64,000 nucleotides of DNA from Okapia johnstoni (taxonomy: Eukaryota > Chordata > Mammalia > Artiodactyla > Giraffidae): the NCBI GenBank assembly GCA_024291935.2, contig CM044309.1:1426001-1490000 (forward strand), in the 5' to 3' direction. The notes beneath the pieces are model-generated. The model worked only from the letters and a program-made list of their open reading frames with translations, was not told where the DNA came from and made no database searches. Position numbers and translations under genes: made by a program. This document shows, one piece after another, positions 11,031 to 20,586 of the stretch. Within the stretch, counting starts at the first letter, position 1. The number at the start of each line of letters is the position of its first letter.

Positions 11031-11994
11031 TCTTTCCTCGCAAGACGTAGTTTGTGTGTAGAACAACTTTCCATAAATCTCTGGGTTCTCCTGGCAGAGC
11101 TGTGTTGTCTGTCGGTATACTCAGAGCCTTCTCCTTCTGGTCCGCACTGTTTGCGTTGTGACTTACTGTCCCTTCTGGGACAAGTCAGTCTTGTGTTTTT
11201 GGTATCAAGAACAGACTGGCTCAAACCGTGGTGAAAAGAGGGTTTGTTCAGGAAGTGAAATCCACCACCAGAGAGATGTGTCACAAAATCACCAATACTA
11301 ATGCTGGGCTCACGGGGATTCGTGTTAGGAAATTTCCCCACCAGCCTTGTCTTTTTCTCTACAGGGCTGTCGATAGCACTCCAGTGGCTTGCTCTGGCAA
11401 CTCTTCAATTGTTTAACCCAGAAGTATTCCTCTTGGGTAGAAATCTTCCTCTTTTGACCTCTCATAGTTTTCACCTAATAGCATATCTTTGTCAACCAGC
11501 ACTTACCTGTATGCTCCACTGGCCATCAAACATGACACCAAACAAGGAAGGTCTTACTCTCTTATCAGTGCAGTGTTTTTTTCTATCATTCGAGCTGACC
11601 TGGTGTCAGCCGCTCTTTCCCCAGACGCCATCATCAGTAATCACAGTTAACCACAGAGATGTACACTCAGATTTTGACCTTTATTCTCCACACTGAGGAC
11701 AAAGAAGAAGAAACAAAGCTGGTAGTTTGTCTGAATAGAAAATGATGGAAGACTCAGGAGAGGTAACACTAAGTGAAAAATTCGACCATTTATTTTAATT
11801 CAGTTTTCAAGGTGGTTTTTAAGAATTACATACTCATTTTGGCTTAATAAATTGAAATCTTCCAAACAGTGGTGGATAGATTATTTTTGGTTTTTCCTTG
11901 ATTGCTATATAATTTAATGCTTTGTGTTTTTGCTGGGAATTATGGCATTTACCTTTTTTTGTGAAACAAATAATGAAAAAATCACAGCTTAGCT
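11031..11994. other. Unique DNA, no gene seen
   Basis: A plus frame of 131 codons (11301-11696) and a 230-codon minus frame spanning unique DNA and the antisense BovB tail are the longest here. Neither shows a domain, and the minus one owes part of its length to BovB. No gene is called. Confidence 0.45.
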
Positions 11995-12003
11995 TTTGAT
12001 GGT

Positions 12004-12218
12004 GCATGCCTGCTAAGTCACTTCAGTTGTATCCAGCTCTTTGACGCTATGGACTGTAGCCCGCCAGGCTCCTCTGTCCATGGAATTCTTCAGGCAAGAA
12101 TATTGGGGTGGGTTTCTGAGCCCTCCTCTAGAGGATTTTCCCAACCCAGGGATCAAACCTGCATCTCCTGCATTGGCGGGAGGATTCTTTACCGCTGAGC
12201 CCCCGGGGAAAGCCAGTC
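12004..12218 (-). mobile_element. Bov-tA SINE, minus strand, with TSD
   Basis: Antisense Bov-tA from CATGCCTGCTAAGTCACTTC to CCGCTGAGCCCCCGGGGAAAGCC, the inverted tRNA head. TSD TTTGATGGT lies at 11995-12003 and 12219-12227. One internal patch near 12105-12130 is diverged. Confidence 0.95.
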
Positions 12219-12227
12219 TTTGATGGT

Positions 12228-12826
12228 AGGTTAATGATATTAACTTTATTAGTATTCAAGTAGTATAAATGCCAAGAAATTATGTTAGCAAAGTATGGAA
12301 TTTGGTCTGAGAAACTTTTAACTTTTTTGGGGATCATGGAGGATGACAAATAAATACTACCTCTGTTCTTCAAGGAGCAAGGCAGATGGAAGTCCAAATA
12401 TTATCTCTGATCCACATAAAGCTCTTACTTCAGAATATGGCCTGTGTTTGTATACAAATGTGTTTCTTCATACTGAATTCTGGAATTAGATCGGTTTCCT
12501 CCCCAAGTCGTAACTGTCTGGATTAAGGCAGCCTTCTGCACACACAGCGCAAACTGGAGGAGCCGACCAGACTGCCTGCTCACGGTGGGCGGAGGCTTCC
12601 TGAAGGAGCGCACGGCCCAGAGGAAGGGTTCATGCCCACTTTCTTGTGGACTCACCAGTCACATGACGTCATTTAGGGGGTCGTGAACTGGGAGGACGTG
12701 GGTGGAAAGACTCCAGCAGCGTTTCACTAATGAGGCACCCTCTGCATCCAGGGAAACATCGGGAGTGGCTGGTAGACTTCTCTCACCATGAAAACTGCCT
12801 AAGCTTTTGCACCTTAATCCATTGGG
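12228..12826. other. Unique DNA, no gene seen
   Basis: Includes a somewhat GC-rich part at about 12530-12720 (GGAGGAGCCGACCAGACTGC and similar). A 76-codon minus frame has no recognisable family. Nothing else is seen. Confidence 0.4.
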
Positions 12827-13025
12827 AAGTGAAAGTGTTAGTCATTCAGTCGTGTCTGACTCTTTGCGACCCCATGGACTGTAGCCCACCTGGCTCCTCT
12901 GTCCATGGGCTTCTCTAGGCAAGGATACTGGAGTGGTTGCCATTCCCTCTCCAGGGGCTCTTCCTGACCTAGGGATTGAACCCGGGTCTTCTGCATTGCA
13001 GGCAGATTCTTTACCATCTGGGGCT
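12827..13025 (-). mobile_element. Bov-tA SINE, minus strand, head slightly truncated
   Basis: Antisense Bov-tA beginning AAGTGAAAGTGTTAGTCATT and ending at TTTACCATCTGGGGC, so the last bases of the tRNA-like head are altered or lost. The body is close to consensus. Confidence 0.92.
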
Positions 13026-14489
13026 TAACTATTAAATCTTTGGTCAGCCGGAGTCATAGCCCTGTGAGCCGGAAAGGGGAGCGGGCATCTCTCAGGATGA
13101 GCCTTCTCCTGAGGCTGCCCTGCAAATGCTGGTTACTGCTCCTTTCAGTACCTCCTGGGACCACTCGCAGGCAAAACAATAACCAATTAAATTAACTCCT
13201 CCAAGACTACTCTGCATTGAAGGCTGAAGTTCACTTATATGTTACCTCACATCCCAAATGTATCCAACCACATATCCAGAAGGGGTGATCAGAGGTTCTT
13301 CAAAGAGAGCAAATGAAAAATCATAAAATACAATCCTCTTTTTATTATCAGATTCCCAGGGAGAAATGTAACTTGTCCACTGAATTCCCTTCCAGGCTGT
13401 ATCCATTTACTTCTAGTAGGAAGCAGATGGCAGCTCACGCTGGGAAGTAGAGAAGGGTTTAATAAAAGAACTGTTGACCCCAGTGGAGACAAGGCATCTG
13501 GAAGTGAAGAAGGATGGATAGCATCCTGGGGTTATCGGGAGGGAGTACTTGATACCACCCTGGGCCTGAGGGGCCCTGATGGGGGAGAGCCTCAGACTCC
13601 AGAGAAAGGAGTTGCATGGAGAGGGCCACCTTACACGGAGAGAAAAGGAACTCCCGGCGACCTGGGAGGACCAGAGGGGATAAACACGGGCCCTGAGTTC
13701 CCTCTTGTCCTGCGGGAGCTTCCCGGGGGGTGAGTTCAGTGGAGAGTCGAGGGCCAGGGGCCTGCGCAGCCTGTGGGGCACGAAGGATACAGAGAGATCT
13801 GGAGAGCAGGCAGAAAAGAACCAGCTCATCAATTCAAGTTTAAGACAAAGCGTGAAGGAAATAAAGTCCAAAATCAAATTCTGTTGCCCTTGTGTTGTAG
13901 AATGCCAGAGAAATTTAAGTGCAAAATCCATTCTGTTTAACTTAATATTCTGCTCAGTCTCAGCTAGAGTCATTTCTCAGTGCTTGGCAGAGTTGGGTTT
14001 CTTTTAAAAGCTGCAGGTTGGACTCTTTCCTCCTGCAATGGATGTAGGTCCTTCAAGAGTCTCAGAAGTTGTATTTGCCTAATGCCAAATGTTTGTTTTA
14101 TGAGCTGCACTTTTTTTTTTTTAAAGAGACCAAATTCGCATCAAAAAGTCTCAGCTTTAGGCACATAACAACAAATTGTGAAATGAGCCAATCCCTAGTT
14201 CCTAGAACAGTTATACAAGGAAGAATAATATTTCCAGAATCCAGAACCCAAGATCTAGTCTCAGTAAGTGTTGTTTGTCGAAGACCACAGCATTGACTGA
14301 AGGACGTGTAAGTGAAGGAACTCAGAAAAAAAATTTTTTTCATTTTTATTAATGTATTTATTTTAAACTTTTTCCTCAGAAAATCTCTGAACATCAAAAT
14401 ATCTAAATTTTGAAGCCTTCCCAGAAGACAAAACTGAATCTAGCATTGGAAGTATGAAAAAGAAAGATTTTGACTTAAAAAAAAAGCCA
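13026..14489. other. Unassigned stretch with a CpG-richer core
   Basis: At about 13430-13840 the sequence is GC-richer with several CpGs and holds a 186-codon minus frame (13413-13973) with no recognisable domain. A TTTAATAAAAG motif lies at its left edge. Composition and purine-rich blocks could fit an old LTR or an unannotated exon, but I recognise neither. The remainder is AT-rich with a T run at 14110. Confidence 0.35.
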
Positions 14490-14935
14490 CACATGTACAA
14501 ACTGCTGTGTTTAAAATGGGTAACCAGAAAGGCCCTACTGTATAGCACATGGAACTCTGCTCAATGTTATATGGCAGCTTAGATGGGAAGGGAGTTTGGA
14601 GGAGAATGGATACATGTATATGTATGGCTGAGTCCCTTCTGTGTTCACCTGAAACTATCACATTAATCACCTTTACCCCAATTCAGGGCTGCCCGGGTGG
14701 CTCAGCGGTAAAGAATCTGCCTGCCAATGTAGGAGACATGGGTTTGATCCCTGGGTCAGGAAGATCCCCTCTTGGAGGAAATGGCAACGCACTCCAGTAT
14801 TCTTGCCTGGAAGATCTCATGGACAGAGGAAGCTGGCGGGCTGCATTTTGTGGGGCCGCAGAGTTGGACACGACTGAGTGACTGAGCATGAACACAATAC
14901 CCCGATAGAAAATAAAAAGGTTTTTTTTTTTAAAG
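14490..14935 (+). mobile_element. L1 3' end, plus strand, interrupted by a SINE
   Basis: GGCCCTACTGTATAGCACATGGAACTCTG and GTATATGTATGGCTGAGTCCCTTCTG are the artiodactyl L1 3' UTR. The tail resumes after the SINE as ATACCCCGATAGAAAATAAAAAGG plus a T run. The Bov-tA at 14683-14897 sits inside it. Confidence 0.85.
14683..14897 (+). mobile_element. Bov-tA SINE, plus strand, inside an L1 tail
   Basis: The tRNA head GGGCTGCCCGGGTGGCTCAG at 14686 is followed by the full Bov-A body, ending in GTTGGACACGACTGAGTGACTGAGC. An imperfect duplication TACCCCAAT / TACCCCGAT (14674-14682, 14898-14906) marks the insertion into the L1 3' end. Confidence 0.93.
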
Positions 14936-15305
14936 CTAGAGATTTTTATCAATTAGGAAATAAGAAATGACTTAAGAAGGATTCTTCGTTGGTAGATGTT
15001 CCAAATGATAATTTTCTGATGTTATGACTCTTGTCCTGGTTTTTCTTTGATCACTATTTTCTCTAAACTCCTACAGGTTTTATCTCATCCAAAATATAAA
15101 TTAGCCCTATGTTTCTTAACTGCATATCACAGAAAATATTCTTGATTGAGCTTTGCTGTAAAACCAGTCTTGATAGTTGATCCAGAAGTCGTAAACTCAA
15201 ATGGGAGAAATCAGTAAGAGTTTAATTTTTCCTTTACTTGTACATGGAGCAAAATCCACTTCTGTCTACCGTGTCCTCTTCCAGATCTTGCATTTGAGAC
15301 ATGGC
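14936..15305. other. Unique AT-rich DNA, no gene seen
   Basis: About 370 bp between an L1 tail and a SINE. No open frame or repeat is recognised. Confidence 0.5.
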
Positions 15306-15320
15306 TGCTGTTTTTCAAAG

Positions 15321-15454
15321 GGCTTCCCTGGTGGCTCAGAGGGTAAAGTGTCTGCCTAACAGCGTGGGAGACCTGGGTTCCATCCCTGGATCGGGAAGAT
15401 CCCTTGGAGAAGGAAATGGCAATCCACTCCAGTACTCTTGCCTGGAAAATCCCA
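15321..15454 (+). mobile_element. Bov-tA SINE, 3'-shortened, with 15-bp TSD
   Basis: Starts with the canonical GGCTTCCCTGGTGGCTCAG head but ends at CTTGCCTGGAAAATCCCA, about 75 bp short of the usual 3' end. Exact TSD TGCTGTTTTTCAAAG lies at 15306-15320 and 15455-15469. The short end is thus a property of the inserted copy, not a later deletion of flank. Confidence 0.95.
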
Positions 15455-15469
15455 TGCTGTTTTTCAAAG

Positions 15470-17479
15470 TTTAGAAACTTTTAATGGTGGACAGAAATTT
15501 TCAGACAGAAAATCTCAAGGAGTCTCTCATTTCCATCTCATGGTCACAGCCTCTTGTTTTTGCCTGTCTTCTTTGTACTGTTTATCTGTGGCTGCTGACA
15601 TTGAAAATTTAAACCTGGAAACTCTCTAGTGTAGTGTAGCATAGGCAAAACTCGGGTTAGCATGAGCTAAATCCTTTCAGCACAGGAGAGGCAAATGTTC
15701 TGTCTCCTGTCCAATTTTAGGGCCTCTGTGTAAAAAGACTGCTTCCTGCAGCTGAGCTTTGTCTCATCCATGGCTGTCTGGGGAGCCACACCTGTGTGGT
15801 CCAAGGAGCCCTCCTGAGCCTGCCGAGTCAGCTGTAGATCATCCTAGATGAAGCGGCAACCCCGCCTTTGTTATGGCCATCATCCTGATAGTCCTGGCGC
15901 AGGGGTCACTGCCCTCCCAAAGAAAGCGCCTCTGTAAGTGGTGATCAATAGCAAGTGAAAAAGTGCCATCGTGCTTAAAGCTCACAGTCTCTCAGGCCAG
16001 GGCAGGAAAAACAGAACAAAGCAACAAATGCATAGTTGTAGATTCTAAGGTTGATAATTTCTACACAGGGTCAAAGTAAACAAAGAAAAAAGCCTGAAGC
16101 CACGGGTCATGGCTTACCCTAGACGCCTTCGTCACTCCTGGTGTATGTCAGTCCCCAAAGATCCATCCTCCTTTCTGTTACAAAGACCCTGGCGCTGTGT
16201 GCCAGCTATTTCCTCCCTGGAAAATAAGCACAGGACTCCTTGCCCTCCGTAGGGCAGATCTTATGTCCTGACCTGGAGCAGTGAAGTTCTAACAATTTGT
16301 GGGGAGCCTGGTTCCCAAGAAAAGTGGGGGAAGGTGTGAGACAGCACACGCTCAGTCTCGCCTTCTGTGCTGAGCGGACAGATGCGGCGCTTGCCTCTCC
16401 TGAGGCAGGGAGCGTGACTGACTGCCCCACTTTCTGCCCTTTCTGGAGCCAACTCCGCCACTCTCCCGGGGCTGCTGCCACCCAGGGACTGAGCTGGGCT
16501 TGCGGACCGGTGCCACTCCCCCCTCAGGCTTTTTCGTGGGCAGCCTCCTTGTGAGGGCCCCGTTGACCTTGCCCAGTCTCTCAGAATGGCACCGTGGTCT
16601 GAGACCTTTGCTGACTCTCCTTAGGCGCTGTCAGACCCGCACTGCATTATGAAGGCTGTCTTCTGCCTTCCCTGTCTCCTCTGCCCCCAGCCTTAACGGG
16701 CATTTCCTCCGGTAACCCCTTGCATGTCTCATCCCATCTTGTATAAGCTTCCGGGAGGACTTGGACTAACACTTTAACAGTTTCCAAAGTCGATGACTTG
16801 TTAGGTAATCGAGCCCATCTCCCCTAGACTGAGTGAGGGGGAGGAGAAAGATAGGTGTGTGAAGCTGAACAAGTATCCCTTTACATGGAATACGGTATCA
16901 GGATTGGAAAATAAGCTGCCCGCCCTATGGTTTCATTACAAGAAGTTAGGGAAGCTAAAGGTCATCCCGTCTTCTGTCTAGCTTGTGTCTCCATCAAACT
17001 ATGTCTTAATGGTGTTTTCAGGAGCAGAATATTAAACAGGCCCTTTATCGGCTTCATTTGACTTTTCATTGTGATGAGAAAATAGAGTTGATTGATTTAC
17101 TAGTTTAATAAAAATTAAACCAGTCAATAATTTAGTTTTCAAATTTTGAGTACTTGCTGTTGTGTCTTACAAATGCTATGATCACCTGATTCTTTCTTTT
17201 TAGTGCATTTCAGTTTGGTTAAAGTTGCCAGGCATCCATTCAGTTGCTCAGCTGAGAAATTTTGCTTCAGGTCTTTGTTCCTGGTCCATAGTTAATCAGT
17301 TGCCAAGGGCTTTAGAAGGTTCTCTTCAAAGGTGTCCAGAATCTGCTCCCTCCTTTCTGTTCTTTCTGATAATGTTCTTGTCATCAAGTTTGACCTGTTT
17401 AAATAGCCTTGTTATTGTCTCTCTTCTGTCTCTTCATTATTCCAATTGATTATTTTTCCTAATCTATAAACCAAATCAT
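15470..17479. other. Unassigned 2-kb stretch, part GC-rich
   Basis: No repeat family is recognised with confidence. At 16200-16560 the GC and CpG content rise and overlapping frames of 85-91 codons occur on both strands, as expected of GC-rich noncoding DNA. It could hold an old LTR or a conserved noncoding element. I see no gene structure. Confidence 0.35.
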
Positions 17480-17985
17480 ACTAGTTTCCCACTTAGAAAT
17501 TGCTTTCCATTACCTGGAAGATGAGGTTAAAACTCTTTTTCATGATGCAAAAGGGTCTTCGTAATCTGATCCCAGCTTCCTTTTGAGAATCATGCCAGGG
17601 AAGCTTCCATTCTTCATGTCCCCTCTTCTAGTCACGCAGCACCGTTGGATGCTCCTGCATTTGTCAGCTGTTACACTGTTTTGTGTGTGATTGTGCATGT
17701 TTTTCCTTAGGTCTTGAGCTTTATTTCTTTCCTTTAATCTGATGACTTCCTCCATATGCCTTGAAGCCTGGCTCAAAAATCACCTCTTCTAAAAAAAAAA
17801 CCCGCAAAGGTTTCCCAGGCAGAATTAATAATCTCTAATTCACCCTTAAAATGTTGTATATAGAGATCTACAATGGCACTTTCCAATCACATTTTAATTT
17901 TTTCCCCCTTTGTCCTTTTAGACTGTAAATTCCAATTAGGGTGGGCAATTCTGGTTGGCACACAATAAATATTACTGAATTTAAG
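17480..17985 (+). mobile_element. L2 LINE 3' region, plus strand
   Basis: The order of blocks is that of L2. TTGCTTTCCATTACCTGGAAGATGAGG comes first, then GGGTCTTCGTAATCTGATCC, GCTCAAAAATCACCTCTTCT, CCCAGGCAGAATTAATAATC and TTTTAGACTGTAAATTCCAATTAGGGTGGGCA. The ACACAATAAATATTACTGAAT end closes it. Old and non-coding. Confidence 0.85.
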
Positions 17986-18559
17986 TAGAAATTTCAAGAT
18001 ATTATATAAGAGGAATCTAGGAATAATCAAGATTAAAATGTATTTCTCCTTTAATAAATATATTTCTGTTCAATAAATAGTAAAAATTCTAAATAATGTA
18101 TAATAAATCGTATAAATTGCAGTAGCAGAGCCTTGCTACAACCTACTTTTCCATATTATGAAATTTTAAAGATTTTTGGTCTTCTTCAAAAGGACTGTAT
18201 GTAACGTACAGAATTACTTAAATTATATTATTGCACCAGAGTGTCTCTTACATATTTCACTCCAAAGAAAAGTTTTAGCTTAGGGCATGGTGAAGCCATA
18301 TGTCCCAAACTGACTGGATATTTTATATACATTATTTCTTCTTGTTGTCGTTTTTCTTCTTGTTTTGTTGTCAACAAACAGTTGCAAAAGTAGCTATATC
18401 TTACTTAGCAAAAAGAACCTAAATGCAGTTGAGTGTACTTGTCAATATTAAACTAAGTTATGAATAAAAAATACTAGAATGTATATGGAGGTGATAAATC
18501 ATAGGCATATATATTAATGATATAAGCGACATGAATGAAGCATTCGTACTGAGTACAGA
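17986..18559. other. Unique AT-rich DNA, no gene seen
   Basis: About 570 bp of AT-rich DNA, with short ATAAATA-type patches near 18050-18120. No frames or families are seen. Confidence 0.45.
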
Positions 18560-18665
18560 TTCACTTTCGCAGCCTCTTAGTTGTTCTTACTGAACGACAG
18601 GAGAAGTGTGACCTCTCTGGGTCTCAGTTTCCTTAGTTGTAAAATAAAAGGGTTGGTCTAGGCTC
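18560..18665 (+). mobile_element. MIR SINE fragment, plus strand
   Basis: GTGACCTCTCTGGGTCTCAG followed by TTTCCTTAGTTGTAAAATAAAAGGG matches the MIR central core. Flanking parts are too diverged to extend. The next 80 bp (TATGTGCCAGATGCTAGTG...) may belong to another old repeat. Confidence 0.6.
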
Positions 18666-19269
18666 ATTCGTTATTCAGAATGCTTATGTGCCAGATGCTA
18701 GTGTTGGAAATACAGAGATGAGCAGGATAGATAGAGTGCCTGTCTTCTACTGATTTGAAAGACTTATGTGAATTTAAAATTCTTTCTCCTTTAGAGTTTC
18801 ATAAATGTGGCATAATGGTTAATTGAGATGGATAATGAAATATCCATATTTTTTTTATTTAGAAGCGTATTTTACTGATGTCCATATGACTAAAAGTTCT
18901 CATTAGAAGACCTGTCTTAATGGTTAAATAGTGATAAACATGTTGTCACTATTTTATAGTAATTGGCCCTTGTTATAATTTTTTTTTTTTTGGCCCTTGA
19001 CTTTAAACAGCAGAAAATTGGTTAATGTATTGATCACACATAAAGACTAGGGTTTAGTCAGACATATGTATTTTAAATCCAAGAATCTGTTATAGAGATT
19101 TCACTCTGCACACTGACTCTTATTCCATTCCAGATTGGCATTATTGTCTGTAGCCTTACATAAGACTTGGAGATGGGAATAGGAAATTTTTCTATTGCTT
19201 TTTGGTACTGAACAGAGGGGACAACTGATTCAAAAATATACATTATCTTGCCCATTTGAAAAATGGACA
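18666..19269. other. Unique DNA, no gene seen
   Basis: AT-rich DNA with a T run at 18980. The first part has a faint old-repeat look (GTGCCAGATGCTAGTGTTGG). No gene is seen. Confidence 0.45.
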
Positions 19270-19281
19270 ATGATGATGGAT

Positions 19282-19548
19282 GCTGCTAAGTCACTTCAGT
19301 CGCGTCCGACTCTGTGCGACCCCATGGACTGCAGCCTGCCAGGCTCCTCGGTCCATGGGATTTTCCAGGCAAGAGTACTGGAGTGGGTTGCCATTTCCTT
19401 CTCCAACGCATGAAGGTGAAAAGTGAAAGTGAAGTCGCTCAGTCGCGTCCAACTCTTTGCGACACCATGGACTGCAGCCTACCAGGCTCCTCAGTCCATG
19501 GGATTTTCCAGGCAGGAGTACTGGAGTGGGGTGCCATTGCCTTCTCTG
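19282..19548 (-). mobile_element. Bov-A2 SINE (Bov-A dimer), minus strand, with TSD
   Basis: Two head-to-tail antisense Bov-A units, each CAGTCGCGTCC...TCCATGGGATTTTCCAGGCA...GCCATT, are joined by a short AAGGTGAAAAGTGAAAGTGA linker. No tRNA head is present, which is the Bov-A2 structure. TSD ATGATGATGGAT lies at 19270-19281 and 19549-19560. The two halves are nearly identical. Confidence 0.96.
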
Positions 19549-19560
19549 ATGATGATGGAT

Positions 19561-20586
19561 AAGGAGGACAAAAATAAGCAAATATTCAGTTTTAGTAAAT
19601 TTGCTCCATGGAAGTTTTAGGAATTACCAGAATGACATAAAGACGCTAAGAGGAAGACGCTCTTTGAATCCATATTGTAAATCATTTTCATTTCACCTGC
19701 TAATTGTGTATTTATTAATACCATGTGAGATGTCTTCACTCTTATACTCTGATCATATCTAAAGGATATGAAATCCACATCCAAAGGAATCAGAAAACCT
19801 GCCAGTGTACTTTTAAAAATATGATCCCAATATGTTGCAGTCAGATTATGTCTCCTGAGTGAAACAACTCATTGGTAAAGCAGGTCCCTTTCTGCTCACT
19901 TTTCCATTTAAAGATTAGAAAACTGTAATATTCCATGTTGTAACAGGAATGATATTTTCATGGTATTAAGCCAAAATGGACTTTTTTTCCTAGTAGTTTT
20001 ATGACTTTCATATGAAGAGCCATGCCTGGGATGTTCAGATTATATTATCTTTTAGTGTAGAGAAGACACCTCTTCTATTATTGAGGCTGGGAACTGAGGT
20101 TTCATGTCTCCTGGGAAGGAGTTATCAATAGATAAAATGAAGAAGTGTTTGCTTGGGAAAAATATATGTAGGATACTCTCCTTTTCTGAACATGTGGGTT
20201 TAGGAAAAGAAAAGAGAGAGAGAGATGTGGTCGAGGCTAGGTTTTCATGCCCTCATTTTTCTCCTCTTGGAAGTGGAACCCAGTGTCTGTGGCAGAAACA
20301 CGCATGTGTGTGTGGAAGAATCTGACCACATCAGAGGGTCAAGTAGAAAGGAGCTCAGGGGAGACTGCAGAATTCAGAGAAGATCTCACTTAGATGGCAA
20401 GGGTGAAAACACAGGTGTGGGAAAGGGATGACACAGGCAGCCTTCTCAGTTCCCGGGTGTGCCCAGAGTGGGAGGAAACTAAGAAATTTCCTTCTCCTCT
20501 GGAGAGGAGATGTGGAGGGACTGACAGTGTCAATGGTCCATCAGAGGGCCAGCGTTGAGACAAAGAAGTCTTTGTGTAAAGGACCT
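19561..20586. other. Unique DNA, no gene seen
   Basis: About 1 kb. A plus-strand stretch at about 20100-20430 has purine-rich text and frames of 68-73 codons with no recognised family. A GAGAGAGAGA patch lies at 20213-20224. Confidence 0.4.

Noticed and set aside
10817..11045. Target-site duplication around the minus BovB tail (TTTTTCCT-like words)
   Set aside because: The candidate words are T-rich and inexact, so I could not separate them from chance.
10649..11341. 230-codon minus-strand frame
   Set aside because: Its middle is antisense BovB C-terminal text (KTLMLGKTGGKRRRGQQRTR) and the rest is unique DNA without a domain. It is a chance fusion across a repeat.
13413..13973. 186-codon minus-strand frame as a gene
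   Set aside because: There is no recognisable domain, no start context and no splice evidence. GC-rich composition makes long chance frames likely. It is kept only as a composition finding.
14687..14760. tRNA gene signal (A and B boxes) at SINE heads
   Set aside because: The promoter boxes belong to tRNA-Glu-derived Bov-tA heads. The sequences lack the full cloverleaf and are followed by the Bov-A body.
19282..19548. Direct repeats resembling a CRISPR-like array
   Set aside because: Two Bov-A units form the known Bov-A2 dimer. There are only two units, no spacers, and the context is a vertebrate genome.
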